From Sphingomonas sp. RIT328 (lineage in GTDB: Bacteria; Pseudomonadota; Alphaproteobacteria; Sphingomonadales; Sphingomonadaceae): 64,000 nucleotides of DNA. A program made the translations under genes and the position numbers. Shown here piece by piece: positions 33,223 through 41,467 of the stretch. The stretch is from positions 1 through 64,000 of the forward strand of contig NZ_JFYV01000053.1 in the NCBI RefSeq assembly GCF_000632225.1, read 5' to 3'. Every line of letters begins with the position of its first letter. The stretch's first letter is position 1. A model generated the notes under the pieces. It saw nothing but the letters and a program-made list of their open reading frames with translations, searched no databases and was not told where the DNA came from.

Positions 33223-34119
33223 ATGCGCCTGTCGCTCGCCGCCGCCCTCGCCTTCGCATCAGCCACCTTCGCCGGCACTGCGGCCGCCGCGCCCGAGGCG
33301 GAGCATGGCAGCGGCCGCTATCCGGCGATCTACGAGGCGCTGCCGGGCCTGCCCGATCATGTCGTCTATCGTCCCGCCGATCTGACGCGACTCGGGCGCG
33401 AACGGCTGCCGATCTACGTCTGGGGCAATGGCGGGTGCAGCGCCGATGCGACGAGTTCGCGCAACCACCTGCTCGAGATCGCATCGCACGGCTATCTCGT
33501 CATCGCGTCAGGGACGATCCCCGGCCCGGCCAAGCCCGCCGCCGCGCCGGCCACGCCGGGCGCGCTGACCGTCGCGACCAAGACCGGGTTGCTCCGCGAC
33601 GCGATCGACTGGGCGCAGACGGAGAATCATCGCGCCGGCAGTCCGCTCGCCGGCCGGATCGCCACCGACCGGATCGCCGCATCGGGGTGGAGCTGCGGCG
33701 GGTTGCAGGCGCTGGCGACCGCGCAGGACCCGCGCGTGACGACCGCCGTCATCATGAACAGCGGCTTCTTTCCCGCAGGCGCGAATCCGATCAACGGAGT
33801 CGCCTCCGACAAGGCGATGCTCGCCGGTCTGCACGGGCCGGTGCTCTACGTGCTCGGCGGCCCGACCGATATCGCCGCGGCGAACGGCACCGACGATTTC
33901 GCGCGAATCACCCGGGTGCCGGCCGCCCTGGTCAACATCCCGGTCGGTCATGGCGGCACCTATATGCAACCGCATGGCGGGGTCGGTGCGGAGGTGGTCA
34001 CCGCCTGGCTCGACTGGCAATTGAAGGGGAAAAGCGACGGACAGGCCGCTTTTTCCGGTCCACAGTGTCGATTCTGTCACGATCCGCGATTGACGCTGGC
34101 GCGCAAGAACTTCAATTAG
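33223..34119 (+). CDS. Exported alpha/beta hydrolase
   Basis: A 298-aa protein with a signal peptide ending near TAAAAPEAE. The hydrolase core shows LPIYVWGNGGCSADATSSRNHLLEIASHGYLVIASG, a nucleophile elbow with Ser in ASGWSCGGLQALA, an aspartate/glutamate near VLGGPTDIAAANG, and the catalytic His in VNIPVGHGGTYMQPHGG. A C-terminal CRFCHDP adds a CxxC pair seen in relatives. It may act on esters in the periplasm; the substrate is unknown. It is divergent from the pump operon. Confidence 0.87.
   Translation: MRLSLAAALAFASATFAGTAAAAPEAEHGSGRYPAIYEALPGLPDHVVYRPADLTRLGRERLPIYVWGNGGCSADATSSRNHLLEIASHGYLVIASGTIPGPAKPAAAPATPGALTVATKTGLLRDAIDWAQTENHRAGSPLAGRIATDRIAASGWSCGGLQALATAQDPRVTTAVIMNSGFFPAGANPINGVASDKAMLAGLHGPVLYVLGGPTDIAAANGTDDFARITRVPAALVNIPVGHGGTYMQPHGGVGAEVVTAWLDWQLKGKSDGQAAFSGPQCRFCHDPRLTLARKNFN
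34090..34119 (+). promoter_or_regulatory. Possible rpsU promoter within the preceding gene
   Basis: TTGACG at 34090-34095 with CAATTA at 34113-34118, 17 bp apart, would start transcription about 30 nt before rpsU. The -10 is weak, so confidence is low. Confidence 0.3.
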
Positions 34120-34153
34120 GCGCATTGGTGGCCAACCGAAAGCAAAGACCTTC

Positions 34154-34354
34154 ATGCAGATCATCGTTCGTGACAATAACGTCGACCAAGCCCTCCGCGC
34201 GCTCAAGAAGAAGCTGCAGCGGGAAGGCGTGTACCGTGAAATGAAGCTCCGCCGGCACTATGAGAAGCCGTCGGAAAAGCGTGCCCGCGAGCATGCCGCC
34301 GCGGTCAGCCGCGCGCGCAAGGCCGATCGCAAGCGCGCCGAGCGCGATCGCTGA
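34154..34354 (+). CDS. rpsU: 30S ribosomal protein bS21
   Basis: A 66-aa basic protein, MQIIVRDNNVDQALRALKKK at its start and typical of alphaproteobacterial bS21, with the conserved KLRRHYEKPSEKRARE. It binds near the mRNA exit site of the small subunit. It is not in the dnaG-rpoD cluster seen in gammaproteobacteria but stands alone, followed by a strong hairpin at 34369-34402. Confidence 0.96.
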   Translation: MQIIVRDNNVDQALRALKKKLQREGVYREMKLRRHYEKPSEKRAREHAAAVSRARKADRKRAERDR

Positions 34355-34368
34355 TCGACCGCGTCTGA

Positions 34369-34402
34369 CGCCACCACCCCCGGCGCGCGCCGGGCGGTGG
34401 CG
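34369..34402. terminator. Strong GC hairpin between rpsU and a convergent gene
   Basis: CGCCACC (34369-34375) pairs with GGTGGCG (34396-34402), and inside them CCCGGCGC (34379-34386) pairs exactly with GCGCCGGG (34387-34394). There is no T-run in either direction, so it may protect mRNA ends or work with Rho. Confidence 0.55.
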
Positions 34403-34413
34403 GCGACAGGGAC

Positions 34414-34782
34414 TCAGCCGTCCGTCAACGGCTTGGCGAGCGCCGGCGTCTGCTGATGCTGGACGACGCGCCATACCTCATGCTCGATCCGCCGGATCGT
34501 CGAGGTGCAATGCGCCTCATAGCCTTCGTCCCCGCGCTGCGCGTGGACCTTATAGCCGATCACGATCAGCCCTTCCTGCGGGCGTGACACCTGCCGCTCG
34601 CTGAGCTCGGCCGTCTCCCAGACCGGCGTCGCGGCGACCGCGTCGATCGCGGCGTCGCCGCGCAGCACGAACGGCGGCCGCGGCAACACCATCACCACCT
34701 CGGCATCGACCTTCTCGCGGTAATTGTCGGGACCCTCGGTCCACAGGCTCTCTTCGAACGTCCACAGGCGACTGTCTTCCAT
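34414..34782 (-). CDS. Small NTF2-like (SnoaL/DUF4440-like) protein
   Basis: A 122-aa protein: one N-terminal helix (SRLWTFEESLWTEGPDNYRE), then KVDAEVVMVLPRPPFVLRGDAAIDAV and several beta strands (SERQVSRPQEGLIVIGYKVHAQ, YEAHCTSTIRRIEHEVWRVVQHQQTP). This pattern suits a cone-shaped NTF2-like fold. No active-site residues are identifiable. GGGAG lies upstream of the ATG. Confidence 0.8.
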   Translation of the reverse strand: MEDSRLWTFEESLWTEGPDNYREKVDAEVVMVLPRPPFVLRGDAAIDAVAATPVWETAELSERQVSRPQEGLIVIGYKVHAQRGDEGYEAHCTSTIRRIEHEVWRVVQHQQTPALAKPLTDG

Positions 34783-34899
34783 CTCGCTATCTCCCGGTGT
34801 CAGCCGGGGAAGAGCGGCGCGCGGCGACGAATGTTCCGTGATCGCCCGCCGTCACCAACCGGGCGGTGATGCGTTGCGGCTGTTCCACGAGGAGGCTTC

Positions 34900-35127
34900 A
34901 TGACCGACACCGCCATTCAGACCCGCCAGCGCGAGATCGCCAGCGAACATCTGCTGTTCAAGCTGATCGAATATGTCGAAGACCGGCATCCCGGCCTGCT
35001 CGACTTCCTGGAACAGAGCCTCGACCATCTCGGCGACCCGGCCGACGATGCGAGCAAGGACGATGCGGGCGTGCGCGCGATCGCGCAGCGGATGATCACC
35101 GGCGCCCGGCGGCAAGGCACTGACTGA
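34900..35127 (+). CDS. Small hypothetical protein (75 aa)
   Basis: A hydrophilic helical protein (TRQREIASEHLLFKLIEYVEDRHPGLLDFLEQSLDHL, then a polar, Asp-rich linker and AIAQRMITGARRQG). GAGGAGG precedes the ATG at ideal spacing, which supports expression. No signal peptide or motif. It is followed by the ohr control region. Confidence 0.7.
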   Translation: MTDTAIQTRQREIASEHLLFKLIEYVEDRHPGLLDFLEQSLDHLGDPADDASKDDAGVRAIAQRMITGARRQGTD

Positions 35128-35145
35128 TCGACCGCTCCGAGGATA

Positions 35146-35162
35146 GTTATCGTGATAATGAT
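35146..35162. promoter_or_regulatory. Distal ohr operator half (box 1)
   Basis: GTTATCGTGATAATGAT contains the palindrome TTATC-GT-GATAA (35147-35158). The 17-mer is the reverse complement of box 2 except for one base; the centres are 47 bp apart. Such paired sites upstream of ohr are expected for the MarR-type peroxide sensor OhrR. Confidence 0.65.
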
Positions 35163-35189
35163 ATCGACGGACCGCCGCGACGATCCTAA

Positions 35190-35206
35190 ATCATTATCGC
35201 GATAAC
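35190..35206. promoter_or_regulatory. Proximal ohr operator (box 2)
   Basis: ATCATTATCGCGATAAC contains the perfect palindrome TTATCGCGATAA (35194-35205). It ends 15 nt before the ohr ATG, just before the ribosome-binding site AGGAG (35211-35215), so a bound repressor would block transcription. Confidence 0.7.
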
Positions 35207-35221
35207 AAACAGGAGTTCGCC

Positions 35222-35647
35222 ATGTCGGTCGACGTCAAATACAGCACCACCGCCACCGCCACGGGCGGCCGCGACGGCCATGCCCGGTCCGACGATGGTC
35301 GCATCGACATCGGCCTGTCGACGCCGCGCGAGCTGGGCGGTGCCGGTGGTGAGGGCAGCAACCCCGAGCAGCTGTTCGCCGCCGGTTACGCCGCCTGCTT
35401 CATCGGCGCGCTCAAGGTCGCCGGGCGCGAGCTCAAGCTGGCCGTGCCGGACGATGTTGCGGTGACCGCGACGGTCGGCATCGGTCCGCGCGCCGAAGGC
35501 GGCTTCGGCATCACCGCCGATCTCGCGGTGGCGCTGCCCGGCATCGCTGAGCCGGACGCGAACCGTCTGGTCGAGGCGGCGCATCGGATCTGCCCCTATT
35601 CGAACGCGACGCGCGGCAACGTCGATGTCGGGCTGACGCTCGCCTGA
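35222..35647 (+). CDS. ohr: Organic hydroperoxide resistance protein Ohr
   Basis: A 141-aa Ohr/OsmC-family peroxidase that reduces organic and lipid hydroperoxides with electrons from lipoylated proteins. Key residues are R22 (HARSDDG), E49 (NPEQLF), the peroxidatic C59 (YAACFIGALKV) and the resolving C124 (HRICPYSNATRGN). Length is normal. AGGAG is 6 nt upstream of ATG. The OhrR gene is not in the window. Confidence 0.95.
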   Translation: MSVDVKYSTTATATGGRDGHARSDDGRIDIGLSTPRELGGAGGEGSNPEQLFAAGYAACFIGALKVAGRELKLAVPDDVAVTATVGIGPRAEGGFGITADLAVALPGIAEPDANRLVEAAHRICPYSNATRGNVDVGLTLA

Positions 35648-35714
35648 TGACGGGCTCGCGGATACGGATGGCGGCACGCGGATTGTAGCAGCCTACTCTT
35701 CCGAAGGTGTTGCC

Positions 35715-36179
35715 ATGATCCGTTCGTTCCTCATCGGCCTAGTCGCCGGCCAGCGCGGCATCACCCCGCTGGCGGTGATCGCCACCGCAACGCGCCGGCA
35801 CGAGGTGCCCGCCGCGCTGCCGCTCCAGTCGCTGATGCGCCATCCGCTGGTCGCCGCGGGGACGGCCGCGTTTGCCGCCGCGGAAATGGCGGGCGACAAG
35901 ATGAAGACGGCGCCCGACCGTATCGTCCCGGTCGGGCTGGCGGTGCGCAGCGTCACCGCCGCCTATGCCGGCGCCGCGCTGGCGCCGCGCGGCAAGCGGC
36001 TGCTCGGCGGCGGCATCGCCGTCGCCAGCGCGCTCGCCTCCTCCTATATCGGCTGGCGGTTGCGTTGCGCCGCGATGGACCGCTTCGGCCAGACCGCGAG
36101 CGGCTTCGTCGAGGACGCGCTGGTGTTCGGCGCCGGTCTGGTCATCGCCAATCCGCGGCTCGTCGCCGACGAGCTCTGA
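35715..36179 (+). CDS. DUF4126-like membrane protein
   Basis: A 154-aa hydrophobic protein with four predicted helices. Its N-terminus, RSFLIGLVAGQRGITPLAVIA, contains the G-x-R-G-x-T-P loop common to DUF4126-type proteins, followed by a lysine-bearing loop (AEMAGDKMKTAPDRIVPVGLAVRSVTAAYAGAALAP). Function is unknown. It is convergent with the MAPEG gene, 2 bp apart. Confidence 0.8.
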   Translation: MIRSFLIGLVAGQRGITPLAVIATATRRHEVPAALPLQSLMRHPLVAAGTAAFAAAEMAGDKMKTAPDRIVPVGLAVRSVTAAYAGAALAPRGKRLLGGGIAVASALASSYIGWRLRCAAMDRFGQTASGFVEDALVFGAGLVIANPRLVADEL

Positions 36180-36181
36180 CC

Positions 36182-36703
36182 TCAGCGCAGCGTCGCCAGC
36201 GCCGCCATCAGCAGCGCGGCGATGCTGGGGTAGAAGGTCAGTGCGAAGCCGAGCGCGCGCGCTTCGGCACCGTCGCGATAGCCGCTCCAGAACAGCAGCC
36301 GTCCGGCGGTGAAACAGGCGGCGAACAGCGCCACCGGCACGCGCGCGTGATCGCTGATCAGGGTCAGCGCGGCATAAGCGATGCTGGCGAGCAGCGCCTG
36401 TTCGGCGGTGTTGCGCAGGATCGCATTGGCCGCATCGACCCGGTCGTCGACACCGTCGCGGCCACCGATCGCCGCCGTCGAGGCGAAACGGCGGCGTGCC
36501 ACGTCGCCGATCGCCGCCGCCATCCACAGGCCCAGCACCAGCAGCGCGATGCCCAGGGTGGTCAGCCGCGCCTCGAGCACCGCGGCGCTGCTGCGATAGC
36601 TGCCGAGGATCGCCGCGGCGATCGTCAGCCCCAGGCCGATGCCGATGCCGCGCGCGACACCGGTCTGCGGCGACCGCTTCGGCGCAGACACCGGCTCGCT
36701 CAT
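36182..36703 (-). CDS. MAPEG family membrane protein
   Basis: A 173-aa protein with four predicted helices. NAILRNTAEQALLASIAYAALTL and AACFTAGRLLFWSGYRDGAEARALGFALTFYPS fit the MAPEG fold (membrane-associated eicosanoid/glutathione proteins). Bacterial members may be glutathione transferases. Its start overlaps the hydroxylase stop by 4 nt (ATGA). Confidence 0.87.
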   Translation of the reverse strand: MSEPVSAPKRSPQTGVARGIGIGLGLTIAAAILGSYRSSAAVLEARLTTLGIALLVLGLWMAAAIGDVARRRFASTAAIGGRDGVDDRVDAANAILRNTAEQALLASIAYAALTLISDHARVPVALFAACFTAGRLLFWSGYRDGAEARALGFALTFYPSIAALLMAALATLR

Positions 36704-37914
36704 ACCAGCAGCCCCTGCAACAGCTTGGGCAAGGTGCCGCTTTCGCCGCGCGCCTCGGCCATGAACCGGTCCTTGAGCGGCGGCAGGCGATCGACCGCGC
36801 TGATCCCGAAGCGCCGCACCGCGCTCGCGGTCTTGCCGGGGATGCCGAACAGCCGGGTCAGCGTATCGGTCGCCGCGGCGACCATGAAGGTGTCGAGCCC
36901 GCGCCAGCGCTGATAGCGTTCGAGCAGCGCGGGATCGCCGAGGTCGAGGCCGAGCCGCTTGCCCTCGACCAGCACCTCGGCCAGCGTCGCGACGTCGCGC
37001 AGGCCGAGGTTGAGCCCCTGCCCCGCGATGGGATGGATGCCGTGCGCGGCGTCGCCGACCAGCACCAGCCGGTCCGCGGTGATCCGCGCCGCATGGTGGA
37101 AGCCGAGCGGATAGCTCGCGCGCGGGCTGGCGTCGTGCAGCTCGCCGAGGAAGCCGCCCATCCGCTTGCTCGCCTCGGCGAGGAAGGCGCGGTCGCCGAG
37201 CTTCATCATCGCCGGCCCGTCCTCGCCCTTCACCGACCAGACGATCGCCGAGCGATGGCCGATCGCATCGTCGGGCAGCGGCAGCAGGGCGAAGGGGCCG
37301 GCGGAATAGAAGATCTCGTAGGCGACGTCCTCGTGCGGATATTGATGGTGGAAGGCGCCGACGATCGCGGCATGGTCATACTGCCAGCGCGCGACCGGGA
37401 TGCCCGCCGCCTCGCGCGTCGGCGAATTGCGGCCCTCCGCGGCGATCAGCAGCGCCGCGCGCACCGTCTCCCCCGAATCGAGCGTCGCGGCGACGCCGGC
37501 GGGACCGCGGACGACGTCGACCGCGCGCGTCTGCATGCGCAGGTCGATGCCGGCCGCGCCGCTCGCCGCGGCGAACAGCGCCGACCGCAGCGCCTTGTTC
37601 TCGTACATCGTGCCGAGCGCGCCATCGTCGTCGGCGGGGCGGAAATCGAGCTTGCCCGGCGCGAGCCCGTCGCTGACCCGGATATGGCGGATCGCGCAGC
37701 CCTGCCCGGCGAGCGTCGCCCCGATACCGATCGCGTCGAGCATCCGCCCGCTCGCGCTGGCGATCGCCGAGGCGCGGCCGTCGAAGCCGGGTGCGAGCAC
37801 CACCGCCGGGTCGGCGGGATCGATGACGGTGCTGGTCAGGCCATGCGTGTCGAGCGCGAGTGCGAGCGTCGCGCCGACCAGGCCGCCGCCCAGGATGATG
37901 ACATCTGTATCCAT
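36700..37914 (-). CDS. UbiH/COQ6-family ubiquinone hydroxylase
   Basis: A 404-aa FAD monooxygenase for a ring hydroxylation of ubiquinone. It has the dinucleotide motif IILGGGLVGATLALAL, the DG fold (LLIAAEGRNSPTREAAGI), and the FAD-ribityl motif RLVLVGDAAHGIHPIAGQGLNLGLRD. The exact ring position (C1, C5 or C6) cannot be read from sequence; coq7 elsewhere in the window should do C6. Coupled to the MAPEG gene. Confidence 0.93.
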   Translation of the reverse strand: MDTDVIILGGGLVGATLALALDTHGLTSTVIDPADPAVVLAPGFDGRASAIASASGRMLDAIGIGATLAGQGCAIRHIRVSDGLAPGKLDFRPADDDGALGTMYENKALRSALFAAASGAAGIDLRMQTRAVDVVRGPAGVAATLDSGETVRAALLIAAEGRNSPTREAAGIPVARWQYDHAAIVGAFHHQYPHEDVAYEIFYSAGPFALLPLPDDAIGHRSAIVWSVKGEDGPAMMKLGDRAFLAEASKRMGGFLGELHDASPRASYPLGFHHAARITADRLVLVGDAAHGIHPIAGQGLNLGLRDVATLAEVLVEGKRLGLDLGDPALLERYQRWRGLDTFMVAAATDTLTRLFGIPGKTASAVRRFGISAVDRLPPLKDRFMAEARGESGTLPKLLQGLLV

Positions 37915-38031
37915 ATCGCCTCCCTACGCCTGCACCGCGCGGGTGCCAATCGGCCTGTCGCCAACTGCCTTGACGTAACGCACCGGCGGCCCGATGATTC
38001 CGGCGCATTTCGCACATTGAAGGAACTGGGA

Positions 38032-40359
38032 ATGGCGAGCCGTGCGCAGCCAGGGCTGTTGCGTGAGACGGTGAAGGCAGGGGCGGTGCGGGGCGGTGCG
38101 TTGATCGCCGCGATCGCGCTGTTCCTCCTCACCGTGCTGATGGTGCTGGCGCTGGCCAGCTACCATGCCAGCGACGCGGCGCTCAACACCGCATCGGGCG
38201 GACCGATCCTCAACTGGGCGGGGCCGCCGGGGGCGTGGTTCGCCGATTGCGCGCTCACCCTGTTCGGGCCGGCGGTGGCGCTGCTGCTGCCGGTCGCGCC
38301 GATCGTCGCGTTGCGCCTGTGGCGCGATCAGCCGCCGGGGCGCTGGGCGGCGATGCTGCGCAATGCGGCGATCGGCGTCGCGCTGATGGCGGCGGCGCTC
38401 GCCTTCGTCTCCGATTCGTCGGTGCTCGCGCTCCCCGCCGGCTGGGGCGGCATCATCGGCCTCGCCGTCGCGCACGCCGTGCAATGGGCGCTCGGCTTCC
38501 TCGGCCAGCCCGGCGTGGCGCGCTGGCTGGCGCGCGGCGTCGGCCTCGCGGCGGGAGTCGGCGGCATCATCATCTGGGCGAAGAGCCTCGAGATCGACCT
38601 CGGCGAACGGCGCTTCCGGCTGCGTCGCGTGCGGACCGCGGACGATTCGGTCACCGACGCCTATGACGTCGAGGACGACGACGATTATGACGATGACCTT
38701 GCCGACGAGCCGTTGCAGCTCGCCCGCAAGGTCGAACCACGCGCGCTCGCCGAGCCCGATCCGCGCCCGGCCCCCGTCATCGCCGACCGCAGCTCGGCAC
38801 CGTCGGCGGCGAAGCCCAAGCCGCGCCAGCAGAGCCTCGACCTCGGTCACAGCTACACCCTGCCCTCGCTCGACCTGCTCACCCCGGCGCCGCCCGCGCC
38901 CAAGGGCACGATCGACAAGGCGGCGCTCGAACGCAATGCGCGCCTGCTCGAGAACGTCCTCGACGATTTCAAGGTGCACGGCGTCATCAACGAGGTGCGT
39001 CCCGGCCCGGTCGTGACGATGTACGAGCTGGAGCCCGCCCCCGGCATCAAGGCGAGCCGCGTCATCGCGCTCGCCGACGATATCGCGCGCAACATGTCGG
39101 CGGTGTCGGCGCGCGTCGCGGTGATCCCGGGGCGCAACGTCATCGGCATCGAACTGCCCAACCAGAAGCGCGAATCGGTGTCGCTGCACGAGCTGGTCGG
39201 CAGCCAGACGTTCGAGGATCAGGCGGCGCAGCTGCCGATCATCCTCGGCAAGAACATCGCCGGCGACCCGGTGATCGCCGATCTCGCGCCGATGCCGCAC
39301 CTGCTCGTCGCCGGCACCACCGGCTCGGGCAAGTCGGTCGGGCTGAACTGCATGATCCTGTCGCTGCTCTACCGGCTGACACCCGACCAGTGCCGGATGA
39401 TCATGATCGATCCCAAGATGCTCGAACTGAGCATGTACGACGATATTCCGCATCTGCTGTCGCCGGTCGTCACCGATCCCGCCAAGGCGGTGCGCGCGCT
39501 GAAATGGGCGGTTGAGACGATGGAGGACCGCTATCGCCAGATGTCCTCGGTCGGCGTGCGCAGCCTCGCCGGCTTCAACGACAAGGTGCGCGCCGCCAAG
39601 GCGAAGGGCCAGCGGCTCGGCCGCCGCGTCCAGACCGGCTATCATCCCGAGACCGGCCAGCCGGTCTATGAGGAGGAGCAGCTCGACTACGAACCGCTGC
39701 CGCAGATCGTCGTCATCGTCGACGAGCTCGCCGACCTGATGATGACCGCGGGCAAGGAGGTCGAATTCCTGATCCAGCGGCTGGCGCAGAAGGCGCGCGC
39801 CGCGGGCATCCACCTGATCATGGCGACGCAGCGCCCGTCGGTCGACGTCATCACCGGCGTCATCAAGGCCAATCTGCCGACGCGGATCAGCTTCCACGTC
39901 ACCAGCAAGATCGATTCGCGCACCATCCTCGGCGAACAGGGCGCCGAACAGCTGCTCGGCAAGGGCGACATGCTCTACATGCCCGGCGGCAAGGGCATCG
40001 TCCGCGTCCACGGCCCCTTCGTCAGCGACGACGAGGTCCACCATATCGCCGATCACTGGCGCGCGCAGGGCCAGCCCGACTATATCACCTCGGTCACCGA
40101 GGAGCCCGAGGAGAGCTTCGCGCTGGAAGGCGCGCCGGAGGGGGAGGATTCCGCCGAGGACCAGCAATATCGCAGCGCGATCCAGCTGGTGTGCGAATCG
40201 CAGAAGGCGTCGACCAGCTGGCTCCAGCGCCAGTTGCGCATCGGCTACAATTCCGCGGCGCGGCTGATCGAGAAGATGGAGAAGGACGGCATCGTCAGCC
40301 GCCCCGATCACGTCGGCCGCCGCGAGGTGCTGCGCGATACCGAGGGGCATGCGATCTGA
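38032..40359 (+). CDS. ftsK: DNA translocase FtsK
   Basis: A 775-aa septal DNA pump that clears and decatenates the chromosome terminus during division. Four N-terminal membrane helices (about 25-180) are followed by an acidic linker (VEDDDDYDDDLADEP), the alpha-beta motor domain with Walker A GTTGSGKSVGLN (near residue 427) and Walker B VVIVDELADLMM (about 560), and a C-terminal gamma winged helix (SWLQRQLRIGYNSAARLIEKMEKDGIVSRPDHVGRREVL) that reads KOPS. The linker is short compared with E. coli FtsK. ATG 38032 has AAGGA 8 nt upstream. Confidence 0.97.
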   Translation: MASRAQPGLLRETVKAGAVRGGALIAAIALFLLTVLMVLALASYHASDAALNTASGGPILNWAGPPGAWFADCALTLFGPAVALLLPVAPIVALRLWRDQPPGRWAAMLRNAAIGVALMAAALAFVSDSSVLALPAGWGGIIGLAVAHAVQWALGFLGQPGVARWLARGVGLAAGVGGIIIWAKSLEIDLGERRFRLRRVRTADDSVTDAYDVEDDDDYDDDLADEPLQLARKVEPRALAEPDPRPAPVIADRSSAPSAAKPKPRQQSLDLGHSYTLPSLDLLTPAPPAPKGTIDKAALERNARLLENVLDDFKVHGVINEVRPGPVVTMYELEPAPGIKASRVIALADDIARNMSAVSARVAVIPGRNVIGIELPNQKRESVSLHELVGSQTFEDQAAQLPIILGKNIAGDPVIADLAPMPHLLVAGTTGSGKSVGLNCMILSLLYRLTPDQCRMIMIDPKMLELSMYDDIPHLLSPVVTDPAKAVRALKWAVETMEDRYRQMSSVGVRSLAGFNDKVRAAKAKGQRLGRRVQTGYHPETGQPVYEEEQLDYEPLPQIVVIVDELADLMMTAGKEVEFLIQRLAQKARAAGIHLIMATQRPSVDVITGVIKANLPTRISFHVTSKIDSRTILGEQGAEQLLGKGDMLYMPGGKGIVRVHGPFVSDDEVHHIADHWRAQGQPDYITSVTEEPEESFALEGAPEGEDSAEDQQYRSAIQLVCESQKASTSWLQRQLRIGYNSAARLIEKMEKDGIVSRPDHVGRREVLRDTEGHAI

Positions 40360-40391
40360 CGTCGGCGGCGGGGGGGGCCGTGTGCTACCCG

Positions 40392-40466
40392 CCCTTCGAC
40401 AGGGTCAGGGCCAACGGTAGGATGAAAGGCCTCCTCCATCGTTCGTGCCGAGCCTGTCGAAGCACG
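40392..40466. repeat. Interspersed palindromic repeat of sphingomonad type
   Basis: CCCTTCGACAGGGTCAGGGC, then after about 30 nt CGTTCGTGCCGAGCCTGTCGAAGCACG; TTCGACAGG (40395-40403) pairs with CCTGTCGAA (40453-40461). This resembles intergenic palindromes that recur in many sphingomonad genomes. It separates ftsK from lolA; the rest of this 256-bp gap has no gene. Confidence 0.65.
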
Positions 40467-40615
40467 GATCTCCGCGAGCGGGCGCTTGATTGTACGCACC
40501 CTCCTCCGACGCGCACCGGCCGCCGCTCCGCATCGCTGACCGGGCGCGTCGGGACCCACCATCCCGGTTGCGCAGTTAAGCGGCCATTCAACGCCCCTTG
40601 CCCATCAGGACCCGC

Positions 40616-41221
40616 ATGATCCGATCCGCTTTCGCCCTTGCCGCCGCGCTCAGCGCTCCCGTTGCCGTTCAGGCGCAGACCGGCGATCTTGCCGCGGTGC
40701 AACGCCATCTCCAGGCGCTGACGACGATGACCGCCGGCTTCACCCAGACCGATCGCACCGGCAAGGTGCTGACCGGCACCTTCACGCTCAAGAGCCCGGG
40801 CAAGCTGCGCTTCCAATATGAGAAGGGCGTGCCGATCCTGATCGTCGCGGAGGGCGGCGCGCTCACCTTCATCGATTATTCGGTGCGGCAGGTGCAGCGC
40901 TGGCCGATCAAGAATTCGCCGCTGTCGGTGCTGCTCGATCCGAGTCGCGACATCAGCCGCTACGCCCGGCTGGTGCAGACCGGCAACGACCGGGTCGTCT
41001 CGGTCGAGGCGAGCGATCCCAAACATCCCGAGATCGGCCGGATCACGATGATCTTCGCCCGCGACGCCGCGGCGCCGGCAGGACTCGCGCTGCAAGGCTG
41101 GGTGCAGCTCGACAGCCAGAACAACCGCACGACGATTCGCCTGACCAATCAGCGCTTCGGCGTGCCGGTTAGCGACGGAACGTTCAAATGGGTCGACCCA
41201 CGGCGGTCAACTACGCGATAA
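40616..41221 (+). CDS. lolA: Outer-membrane lipoprotein carrier protein LolA
   Basis: LolA ferries lipoproteins across the periplasm from LolCDE to the outer membrane. The 201-aa protein has a signal peptide ending AVQAQ, then LQALTTMTAGFTQTDRTGKVLTGTFTLKSPGKLRFQYEKGVPILIVAEGG and the expected beta strands. The ATG at 40616 has AGGA upstream; an ATG-free reading from 40598 would lengthen it. The lgt and lptE genes elsewhere supply its pathway. Confidence 0.92.
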   Translation: MIRSAFALAAALSAPVAVQAQTGDLAAVQRHLQALTTMTAGFTQTDRTGKVLTGTFTLKSPGKLRFQYEKGVPILIVAEGGALTFIDYSVRQVQRWPIKNSPLSVLLDPSRDISRYARLVQTGNDRVVSVEASDPKHPEIGRITMIFARDAAAPAGLALQGWVQLDSQNNRTTIRLTNQRFGVPVSDGTFKWVDPRRSTTR

Positions 41222-41379
41222 TGAACGCGAAATGCCCTCGCCATTCATCATCGCGACAGGTTGGCGGGCGTAAATACCCCATTGCGGATGTGGGGCGTCC
41301 GGGATTTTTCCCCCTGTTGCCCGGATGGACAACCCCCTTCCCGCCTGCGTGACGAACGCCAGGTCGGCCCTCGCTCCAT

Positions 41380-41406
41380 GCCCCCGGAGCGGGGGCCTTT
41401 CTGTTT
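41380..41406 (+). terminator. Rho-independent terminator after lolA
   Basis: GCCCCCG-GAG-CGGGGGC (41380-41396) is a 7-bp GC stem with a 3-nt loop, followed by CTTTCTGTTT. This is a conventional intrinsic terminator on the plus strand. The rest of the 246-bp gap 41222-41467 has no gene. Confidence 0.75.
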
Positions 41407-41467
41407 GGGCGCGCGGCGGCCGGTGTCCACCTTGCCCGCCCCTGCCCCATTGCCTAGATGCGGCGGC

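Noticed and set aside
36496..38031. Extended N-terminus for FtsK back to 36496
   Set aside because: The extra 512 residues are antisense to the hydroxylase gene; ATG 38032 has a good ribosome-binding site and the normal start.
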